Source: Candidatus Saccharimonadota bacterium (GTDB taxonomy: Bacteria; Patescibacteriota; Saccharimonadia; Saccharimonadales; Saccharimonadaceae). Taken from it: a DNA stretch of 64,000 nucleotides. Below the pieces are notes generated by a model. It was given only the letters and a program-made list of their open reading frames with translations. It searched no databases and had not been told where the DNA came from. The position numbers were made by a program, and so were the translations under genes. The stretch covers positions 62,001-126,000 of the forward strand of contig DAIDKE010000002.1 in NCBI GenBank assembly GCA_027450165.1, written 5' to 3'. Shown here in pieces: positions 57,976 through 64,000 of this stretch (within the stretch, counting starts at the first letter, position 1; each line of letters begins with the position of its first letter).

Positions 57976-59134
57976 GAAATTCCGGAAACAACTGTTTAAA
58001 TTCGTTTGGCAGCGGTGCCACAAAAACTTTGCGATCAGATGTAGGAATAGTAATTTCTAGACTGTAGGCGTGCAAATACAACCTATCAGATGGCTTGCCA
58101 TACACCCGGTCGCCATGAATCGGCGTGCCAATATAGGCCATATGAACGCGCAGCTGATGCGTCCGTCCGGTCTTGGGCGCTAACTTTACCAGAGACAGAT
58201 TTTTATTAGCATCAATCACATCATAGGCCGTCTCGGCATCTTTGCCGCCAGCGTCTACCCGAAAAGTGCTCGGCGTGCTTGGATTACGGCCAAGCGGCAG
58301 GTCAATCAGGGCTGAATCAAGCTTCGGTCGGCCATCAACGATCGCCAAATAGGTTTTCTTGGTTTTGCGATCGGCAAATTGTTTTTGTAGTAAGACGGCC
58401 GTTTCGGGGTTGCGGGCGCCAATAATTACACCAGAAGTGTCGCGGTCCAAACGGTGCACAATGCCCGGTCGGTTCGTCTCAAGCCCAAAACTCGTATAGC
58501 GCCTAAAGAATTCGGCCACCGTAAACTCATCGTTCAGCTCGCCTTTGGAGTGAGTCAAGACGCCGGCCGGCTTATTAACGACAATCACATTATCGTCGAG
58601 GTATAAAATCGGTAACTCGTGCGCCGAGTAATCAAGCTTTTCCGGGAAATTGACCGCTATCGACGACGTCTCGCTGACCTCTGTTTTTGGCGACGATGCG
58701 ACATCACCGTCGACTAAAACAAAACCTGATTTAATATATTTCTGCAAAGTACTGCGCGAAAACTCCGGATAGCGTTCGGTCAGTTCAACATCGAGCCGTT
58801 TTTTAGCCGAAACAGCCTCGAATAGATAGCAATCGTGGCCCTTAAAAGGTATGCCATAGGTCTTGTGGCCGCCATCTGGACTTTTGACAAGCTCACCGGT
58901 GATATTTGGATTAGTCGTTTTTACCAAATTTAAAAGATCATCGGCGTCATCACTGGCTTTAGAATCAAGAATGATAACATAGCGCTGCTTGTAAAACCGA
59001 AAATCAACCAGAGTCGTCTCTTGGTATGGGTGGTAGTTTTTGGTATAAGTGACGCTGCGCGAGGTATCTTCGTCTGTAGCGCGTTTAAAACGCCTCAGGA
59101 CAGCCAGAATATCCGAAGTCGACACCTTGACCAT
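57962..59134 (-). CDS. RluA-family pseudouridine synthase with extra N-terminal domain
   Basis: 390 residues. The C-terminal two-thirds are standard: an S4 domain (SRSTLQKYIKSGFVLVDG, about 122-145) and a synthase domain with the catalytic HRLDRDTSGVII and GRTHQLRVHMAYIG. The first about 105 residues (DEDTSRSVTYTKNYHPYQET, and TYGIPFKGHDCYLFE at the end) are not part of usual RluA/RluD proteins. Targets may be 23S rRNA or tRNA. It starts at ATG 59134, 1 bp after the trpS stop. Confidence 0.88.
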   Translation of the reverse strand: MVKVSTSDILAVLRRFKRATDEDTSRSVTYTKNYHPYQETTLVDFRFYKQRYVIILDSKASDDADDLLNLVKTTNPNITGELVKSPDGGHKTYGIPFKGHDCYLFEAVSAKKRLDVELTERYPEFSRSTLQKYIKSGFVLVDGDVASSPKTEVSETSSIAVNFPEKLDYSAHELPILYLDDNVIVVNKPAGVLTHSKGELNDEFTVAEFFRRYTSFGLETNRPGIVHRLDRDTSGVIIGARNPETAVLLQKQFADRKTKKTYLAIVDGRPKLDSALIDLPLGRNPSTPSTFRVDAGGKDAETAYDVIDANKNLSLVKLAPKTGRTHQLRVHMAYIGTPIHGDRVYGKPSDRLYLHAYSLEITIPTSDRKVFVAPLPNEFKQLFPEFHDAS

Positions 59135-59135
59135 C

Positions 59136-60266
59136 TTAAGCCTTTGGTCGCAATCCGACCGCTTGCTGCACTTTAAGGAGCGTTTCGTTAGCCACGGGTG
59201 TCAAATCGCGTTCTGATTGCTCAAGCTTGGCCAGTACGACCGCATCGTCTACGCTTGCTAGTTTTTGCTGGAAGTCAACCAAGAAGTTCTTAACCGCATC
59301 GGCAACAACGGCCTTAAAATCACCATAACGGGTTTTGCCCTCAAACTCAGCCGCAATATCATTCAACTTTACGCCTCGCAATAAGGCTAAAATTTCTAGT
59401 AAATTACTAATTCCTGGCTGATTAGCACGATCAAAGCGAACCATTGCCTTGTCGTCGGTCGTAGCGCCCATAACCTTACGAGCAGCCTCGTCTGGGTTGT
59501 CTCCCAAAAATATAACTCCCCGACCCGATTCATCGCTCTTGCTCATTTTTTTGGTTGGAGTCAATAAGTCCATAATCCTTAGGCCCTGATCCTTGCCGAA
59601 GAAAGCATGCTGCTCTTTGACAGCCTCAGGAATATCGAATAACTCGCCAAAACGGTTATTCATCCTCTCGGCGATATTACGAGTAAACTCAAGGTGCTGC
59701 GTCTGATCGTCACCTACCGGTATATATTTGGCGCCGTATAGCAATATATCTGCTGCCATTAAAACCGGGTAGTTAAATAGGCCTACAGATACCCTATCGA
59801 TATGGTTATTTTCTATCTCAATCTGTTTGTCCTCATCCCATACTAGCTCACCATTAACCGGTTTGAGGGGGGGCGTTTCCATCCGAGGTTGCGATAATAT
59901 ATGTTGAGACTTATCTTTAAACTGAGTCATACGACTCATTTCGCCAAATCCAGTAAAACAATCTAGAATCCACGTGAGCTCGCTGTGTGCCGAGATATAA
60001 CTCTGTCGATAGAGGTAAATATCAGAGTTATTTAGAGGTAAACCAGCCGCCGTAAATATACGTGCGTTATGCAACGTCTGTTCGTATAGCTGCGTGTGAT
60101 CAATTGGTGTTGTAAAACTATGCAGATCAGGAATAAACATATTAATTTGATATTCGCCAGCATGGTTTCTGGCCATATCAACCGTCGGTAAAATACCACC
60201 AAAGTAATTACCTAGTGTCAAATCATTATTAGCGCGAATACCGGTCAGAATTACAGTTTTACTCAT
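59136..60266 (-). CDS. trpS: Tryptophanyl-tRNA synthetase
   Basis: 376 residues. The HIGH-type motif is LTLGNYFGG (TLGN, as in many bacterial TrpRS), the KMSKS motif is KKMSKSDES, and IPVGDDQTQHLEFTRNIAERM is the typical dimer/active-site helix. TATAAT lies 8 nt upstream of the ATG, overlapping the hydrolase stop, so a leaderless internal promoter is likely. It is far from tRNA-Trp (49088). Followed by rluA-type gene, holB and TPR gene. Confidence 0.95.
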   Translation of the reverse strand: MSKTVILTGIRANNDLTLGNYFGGILPTVDMARNHAGEYQINMFIPDLHSFTTPIDHTQLYEQTLHNARIFTAAGLPLNNSDIYLYRQSYISAHSELTWILDCFTGFGEMSRMTQFKDKSQHILSQPRMETPPLKPVNGELVWDEDKQIEIENNHIDRVSVGLFNYPVLMAADILLYGAKYIPVGDDQTQHLEFTRNIAERMNNRFGELFDIPEAVKEQHAFFGKDQGLRIMDLLTPTKKMSKSDESGRGVIFLGDNPDEAARKVMGATTDDKAMVRFDRANQPGISNLLEILALLRGVKLNDIAAEFEGKTRYGDFKAVVADAVKNFLVDFQQKLASVDDAVVLAKLEQSERDLTPVANETLLKVQQAVGLRPKA

Positions 60267-60275
60267 TGCTAGTTA

Positions 60276-61079
60276 TTATACCATCCCTTTAAGGGCTTTC
60301 ACCACCTGGCCAACATACAAACCGCGCACTTCATGACCCGCGGCAACGGTTTTTAGAACAACCTTCTTGTTATTGGCCGTTAAATAACGCAGATTTGCGC
60401 CGTTTACCACCGGGTCAAGCAGCCCCTGAAAGATCGTGATTGGTTTTTTAAGCGTTAAAGCATGGGCCAAGCTTTCTTGGTTAATAATACTGGCTTCAAG
60501 ACTGGCAATATAGCTGGCTATGTTCTCATCATTAAGGTTAAACGACGAATTTAATAGCCCCGCCCGCAGCGCCAGCTGCGATATCCTCACAAATTGCTTG
60601 GGATATTTATGTACCTCGCGGTATAACTGGCGCAAACTGGCATCTTTAACGGCGCCAAAATAACGCCGATCACCATCTGGGCGATAAAATGGCGGACTGC
60701 ACAAAACAAGTGATTTTACCAGTATTGGATACCGCCTGGCTACTTCAACCGCTACCAGCGCCCCCAGCGAATGCCCCACCACAATTAGCCGCCGATTAAG
60801 CTGAAGCTTCAGCAAGGTGGCGATAATTGCCTTAGCCTGGGTGGTGGTGTCGTATTTTGCCCAATCCGGCTTCGGTGAGTTGCCAAAACCTAAGAGGTCG
60901 ATGCTATAAATCGTTACATCTTCGGGCATTTTGGCGATAACTTCGCGCCAAGCGTCGCCGGTGTTGCCTATTCCGTGAATAAATAAGATAGCGGCCTTTG
61001 ATTTGGTTGGGCGCTGATTGTAGCGTACCTCGAGCGTATAAGGCACCCTTAACCATTTGTGAACTAGTTTGTCTAACAC
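60276..61079 (-). CDS. Alpha/beta hydrolase
   Basis: 267 residues. ILFIHGIGNTGDAWREV is the oxyanion region, VVGHSLGALVAVE the nucleophile elbow (GHSLG), FQGLLDPVVNG the acid and AAGHEVRG the catalytic His. The lid (RPDGDRRYFGAVKDAS) is short. It belongs to the broad esterase/haloperoxidase group; the substrate cannot be told. Between rpsI and trpS. Confidence 0.9.
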   Translation of the reverse strand: MLDKLVHKWLRVPYTLEVRYNQRPTKSKAAILFIHGIGNTGDAWREVIAKMPEDVTIYSIDLLGFGNSPKPDWAKYDTTTQAKAIIATLLKLQLNRRLIVVGHSLGALVAVEVARRYPILVKSLVLCSPPFYRPDGDRRYFGAVKDASLRQLYREVHKYPKQFVRISQLALRAGLLNSSFNLNDENIASYIASLEASIINQESLAHALTLKKPITIFQGLLDPVVNGANLRYLTANNKKVVLKTVAAGHEVRGLYVGQVVKALKGMV

Positions 61080-61093
61080 AATCCTATTCTAAC

Positions 61094-61122
61094 AAAAAAG
61101 ACCCCCTGACGAGGATCTTTTT
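61094..61122 (-). terminator. Terminator after rpsI
   Basis: On the minus strand AAAGATCCTC pairs (one mismatch) with GGGGGTCTTT, followed by TTTTTG. 15 nt past the rpsI stop. Confidence 0.65.
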
Positions 61123-61137
61123 CGTAGATTTGCAGTA

Positions 61138-61536
61138 CTAACGCTTCGAGAATTGCTCGCGTTTGCGGGCGCTGCGTAGACCGTATTTCTTGCGCTCTTT
61201 TTCGCGTGAGTCGCGCTTCAACAGCTCGGCTTTCTTGAGCGTACCACGAAGGTCACCAAAAGCGGTTGTCAGAGCCTTGGCTACAGCCAACTTGATAGCG
61301 TCAACCTGACCAGCAACACCACCACCCGCAACACGGATAGTAACGTCGAAGTCACCTTGTTTGTTAACAAGTGCTAGTGGGTCGGTAATTTCAGCCAACA
61401 AAGTTTTGTTGTCAGATAGGTACTCAGCAGCTGGCTTGTCGTTGATGGTAATGTTACCTTTACCAGTGTACAAGCGGGCGCGAGCAGTAGCGCTCTTGCG
61501 TCGTCCTAGACCGTAGAAATATTTTTTCTCAGCCAT
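61138..61536 (-). CDS. rpsI: 30S ribosomal protein S9
   Basis: 132 residues. FYGLGRRKSATARARLY at the start, VAGGGVAGQVDAIKLAVAKA and the extreme C-terminus KYGLRSARKREQFSKR, whose last Lys/Arg contacts the P-site tRNA. Stop-start distance to rplM is 1 bp; they form one unit. Confidence 0.97.
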   Translation of the reverse strand: MAEKKYFYGLGRRKSATARARLYTGKGNITINDKPAAEYLSDNKTLLAEITDPLALVNKQGDFDVTIRVAGGGVAGQVDAIKLAVAKALTTAFGDLRGTLKKAELLKRDSREKERKKYGLRSARKREQFSKR

Positions 61537-61537
61537 C

Positions 61538-61978
61538 TTACTTTACCTCAACTTTCTCTGGAGTTTGAGCGGTGTGAGCGTGCTCGCTACCGGCAAAAAT
61601 CTTCAGACGGGCCATGCGATCGGCGGCCAATTTGTTCTTTGGAATCATGCCTTTAACGGCATTTTCGATGATGCGCTCAGGTGCTTTGGCGCGAACTTCG
61701 GCCAAAGTTGCATCTTTGATACCACCAGGAAAACCTGAGTGGCGGTAGTAAATCTTGCCGGTTTCTTTATTGCCGGTAACTACGGTTTTAGCAGCATTGA
61801 TGATTACGACGTAGTCGCCACCGTCAACGTGTGGAGTGTAGGTTGGTTTGTACTTACCAATCAAGTATTTAGCAGCTTCGGTCGCAATGCGTCCTAGCGG
61901 TGCTTCAGCGGCATCAAGCAGAATCCAGCGGCGTGAGACGTCGGCAGGTTTTTGTGAGAAGGTCTTAAACTCGGCCAT
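61538..61978 (-). CDS. rplM: 50S ribosomal protein L13
   Basis: 146 residues, with RRWILLDAAEAPLGRIATEA and HVDGGDYVVIINAAKTVVTG, YYRHSGFPGGIKDATL and MIPKNKLAADRMARLKIF. Normal length. Overlaps rplQ by one base. Confidence 0.97.
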   Translation of the reverse strand: MAEFKTFSQKPADVSRRWILLDAAEAPLGRIATEAAKYLIGKYKPTYTPHVDGGDYVVIINAAKTVVTGNKETGKIYYRHSGFPGGIKDATLAEVRAKAPERIIENAVKGMIPKNKLAADRMARLKIFAGSEHAHTAQTPEKVEVK

Positions 61979-62430
61979 TACGCTTTCACCTCTTCTTTCT
62001 TAGCAACTGGTTTCTTGGCAGCGGCTGGTTTTTCAACTGGCTTAACGACCTCGGCTTTTGGAGCGGCCTTAAGTTCGTCGACAAACTCGATAATCGCCAT
62101 TTGGGCGGTGTCGCCAACACGCAGACGGGTTCGCTCAACGCGGACGTGACCGCTAGTGCGACCAGTCAGCTGAGGAGCAATTTCGTCAACGAGTTTAAAG
62201 GCGGCAACTTGAGTGGTCAGCCCAGCAATCACCATGCGGCGGTTTGCTAGGTCACCCTTTTTAGCCTTTGTGATCAATTTTTCAATATAACGGACTAGTT
62301 CTTTAGCCTTTGGCAAAGTCGTTTCGATTTTGCCATGCATGACCAAGTCAGTCGCAAGACCCTTCAAAAGGGCTTTGCGCTGGTCGCGCTCGCGGCCGAA
62401 CTTTCGTCCTACGTAACCGTGTCGGTGCAT
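61978..62430 (-). CDS. rplQ: 50S ribosomal protein L17 with Lys/Ala-rich tail
   Basis: 150 residues. Core L17 in MHRHGYVGRKFGRERDQRKA and KIETTLPKAKELVRYIEKLI. After about residue 118 there is a tail rich in Ala, Lys, Pro, Glu and Val that is not part of most L17 proteins, probably disordered and rRNA-contacting. Downstream of rpoA by 3 bp. Confidence 0.96.
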   Translation of the reverse strand: MHRHGYVGRKFGRERDQRKALLKGLATDLVMHGKIETTLPKAKELVRYIEKLITKAKKGDLANRRMVIAGLTTQVAAFKLVDEIAPQLTGRTSGHVRVERTRLRVGDTAQMAIIEFVDELKAAPKAEVVKPVEKPAAAKKPVAKKEEVKA

Positions 62431-62433
62431 ATT

Positions 62434-63357
62434 CTAAAGTTCCAATTCCGCCAATTTATCTTTAACTTCATCAAGCGCTTTGCTGCCGAAACCCTTTAGT
62501 TCGCGTAGATCTTGCTCTGAAAGAGTGACCAAGTCGTGAACAGTGCGGATGTCGTTGTTAATCAAAGCGTTAGCTGTGCGGGCACTCAGGTTGAGCTCTT
62601 CAATTGGCGTATTGAGCTCGCTGGAGTCGTCCTCTGCTTCTTGACCAAGTGCTGGAGCTGATTCAACGGTAGTTGAACCGGCTAGAGCGGTGTATTGGTT
62701 AACCAAGATAGCAGCGGCTTCCTCAAAAGCTTCGCGTGGGCTTAGTGAACCGTTGGTTTCGACGTTCAGGGTCAATTTGTCTAGGTTGGTTTCTTGGCCA
62801 ACACGGGTGCTATCAACTTTGTAGCGAACGCGGATAACCGGGCTGTACAAAGCGTCAAGGGCGATCATGTCGCTGTGCAAGCGGTGAGCGCTTGACTCTT
62901 CGATGGTCTCGTAACCGCGACCAGCTTCAGCAACAATATCCATAACAACCGTCTTCTTAGGGTCGTCAATTGTGGCAATAACTTGGTCTGGGTTAACGAT
63001 CTCGACGTCGGCGTTAGCCTTGATGTCGGCAGCAGTAATGACACCGGCACCCTTTTTCTCTAGACGCAGTTCAACTGGTTCGTCAGTTTTGACAATCAAG
63101 TGAACGTTCTTTAGGTTCAACATGATGTCAACGACATCTTCTTTGATACCCTCAACGGTGGTAAATTCGTGGCTGGCGCCCTCAACACGGAAAGCGACAA
63201 TTGCGCCACCGCGAACGCTTGAAAGCAGCACGCGACGAAGACTATTACCAAGTGTATTACCGTAACCTGCGTGCAGCGGCTCGATTACGAAGCTGGCGCT
63301 GGTTGCGCTGTGCTCGTCGACGCTGGCTAGTGCTGGGTTGTGAATAACTTTTGTCAT
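62434..63357 (-). CDS. rpoA: DNA-directed RNA polymerase subunit alpha
   Basis: 307 residues. The N-terminal assembly domain has VIEPLHAGYGNTLGNSLRRV and IVAFRVEGASHEFTTVEGIK; the C-terminal DNA-binding domain has LNLSARTANALINNDIRTV and LKGFGSKALDEVKDKL. A start at 63357 fits, since AAGGAGC lies 10 nt before it. A longer frame overlaps rpsD. Part of rpsD-rpoA-rplQ, the conserved alpha operon. Confidence 0.97.
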   Translation of the reverse strand: MTKVIHNPALASVDEHSATSASFVIEPLHAGYGNTLGNSLRRVLLSSVRGGAIVAFRVEGASHEFTTVEGIKEDVVDIMLNLKNVHLIVKTDEPVELRLEKKGAGVITAADIKANADVEIVNPDQVIATIDDPKKTVVMDIVAEAGRGYETIEESSAHRLHSDMIALDALYSPVIRVRYKVDSTRVGQETNLDKLTLNVETNGSLSPREAFEEAAAILVNQYTALAGSTTVESAPALGQEAEDDSSELNTPIEELNLSARTANALINNDIRTVHDLVTLSEQDLRELKGFGSKALDEVKDKLAELEL

Positions 63358-63376
63358 TATAATAGGCTCCTTACCC

Positions 63377-63994
63377 TTAGCGTGAGTAGTACTCAACAAT
63401 TAGCTGTTCGTTGATATCTGGCTCGGCCTCTGCGCGTAGTGGCAGGCCGGTAATTGAAATCGTAAGCTTCTTAGAATCACTCTTCAACCAACTTAGTGGC
63501 TGTTGGCTAGTAGCCGCGACAACGTCATTGATGTTACCGAAGTAACCATCTTTGGCACTGTGCTGACGAACGGTAATTTCATCACCTGGCTTCAGGCGAA
63601 TCGATGGAATGTCAACGCGGCGGCCGTTCAACATAAAGTGGCCGTGGCTAACCAACTGGCGGGCAGCGCGACGACTAACGGCGAAACCTGCGCGGTAAAC
63701 GGCGTTGTCGAGACGTAGCTCTAGTAGTTGGAGTAGGTTTTCACCGGCTAGGCCTGGACGGCGGCCGGCTTCAACCATCAACTTAGCGAATTGCTTTTCA
63801 AGCAGACCGTACAAACGGCGAACTTTTTGCTTTTCACGTAGCTGAGTTAGGTACAAACCGGATTTGCCCTGACGAGCACCAGAGTGCTGACCTGGAATAC
63901 CAGACTTACGAGCCATGATCTTGTGAGCCTTAGGGTGAAGGGCGTAACCTTCGCGACGGCTCTGCTTAACAATAGGAGAAGTTTCTCGTGCCAT
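63377..63994 (-). CDS. rpsD: 30S ribosomal protein S4, zinc-free form
   Basis: 205 residues. The S4 domain (AGFAVSRRAARQLVSHGHFML, RLKPGDEI) is complete and LLQLLELRLDNAVYRAG precedes it. The N-terminus, GYALHPKAHKIMARKSGIPG, lacks the Cys cluster of zinc-binding S4. It can start assembly of the small subunit and usually represses the alpha operon. The ATG is at 63994; its leader lies beyond the right edge. Confidence 0.97.
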   Translation of the reverse strand: MARETSPIVKQSRREGYALHPKAHKIMARKSGIPGQHSGARQGKSGLYLTQLREKQKVRRLYGLLEKQFAKLMVEAGRRPGLAGENLLQLLELRLDNAVYRAGFAVSRRAARQLVSHGHFMLNGRRVDIPSIRLKPGDEITVRQHSAKDGYFGNINDVVAATSQQPLSWLKSDSKKLTISITGLPLRAEAEPDINEQLIVEYYSR

Positions 63995-64000
63995 ATGCTA

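Noticed and set aside
59136-60266. Loss of the HIGH motif in TrpRS
   Set aside because: TLGN/TIGN in this place is normal for bacterial tryptophanyl-tRNA synthetases.
1-64000. CRISPR array
   Set aside because: No regularly spaced direct repeats of 24-40 bp were seen; the repeated DNA in the NHL and CBM genes is coding.
1-64000. Insertion sequences or prophage
   Set aside because: No transposase, integrase, terminase or portal protein appears in any supported frame.

Overview
The window looks like a chromosomal segment of a Patescibacteria/CPR bacterium, most likely of Saccharibacteria (TM7) type. Evidence for this is the compact gene packing, several prepilin-like proteins with GFTLVELL N-termini, C-minus forms of ribosomal proteins S4 and L33, a GT4-GH57-GH15 alpha-glucan operon and many genes that appear to start leaderless. 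TGA ends tmk and the GT4 gene, so UGA is a stop and the UGA=Gly code of Gracilibacteria/Absconditabacteria is excluded. The lineage call is inference from gene content; no search could be run.

Layout. 1-11 kb: a two-component response regulator cut by the window edge, an HxlR regulator divergent from an AI-2E type permease, cysS, a DHH phosphoesterase, and the replication/repair run recR-ybaB-(GT-C transferase)-dnaB-dnaX. 11-25 kb: a prepilin with a FISUMP head, then rplL-rplJ, rplA, rplK and nusG-secE, all on the minus strand but separated by opposite-strand or foreign genes. Among these are the dTMP genes tmk, dcd, folA and a GC-rich thyA. 25-38 kb: two glycan/surface genes, two more prepilins (one with an NHL propeller), a sensor kinase, Nudix enzymes, tdk and a membrane-anchored hydrolase. 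37-46 kb: an exoenzyme region with a G1-type glutamic peptidase, a deacetylase with three CBM-like modules, a GH16 glucanase, a QxxRW glycosyltransferase and a beta-helix surface protein. 47-49 kb: a small AT-rich accessory group (one member with an RX4H HEPN-like motif) beside tRNA-Trp. 49-54.5 kb: the alpha-glucan operon. 54.5-64 kb: rpmG, tRNA-Thr/Tyr/Thr, holB, rluA-type synthase, trpS, and rpsD-rpoA-rplQ-rplM-rpsI.

Two large-scale patterns stand out. First, read along the minus strand, the order tRNA-Thr, tRNA-Tyr, tRNA-Thr, rpmG, tRNA-Trp, secE, nusG, rplK, rplA, rplJ, rplL is the classical bacterial order, but it is stretched over about 43 kb by inserted blocks. Second, at least six short GC-rich blocks (thyA; a 54-aa basic protein; a 148-aa protein; a GT2 plus small membrane protein; an 82-aa membrane protein; a 90-aa protein) lie singly between native genes. 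Each has an AT-rich promoter, a Shine-Dalgarno leader and a strong GC-rich hairpin terminator, while native genes mostly have an extended -10 box 6-11 nt before the ATG. They look like transferred single-gene cassettes, possibly from an actinobacterial host.

How the genes work together: folA, thyA, tmk, dcd and tdk cover both synthesis and salvage of dTMP. dnaB, dnaX, holB and recR serve replication and repair. The prepilins, glycosyltransferases and secreted hydrolases together suggest a surface built for attachment to, and feeding on, another cell or a polymer matrix.
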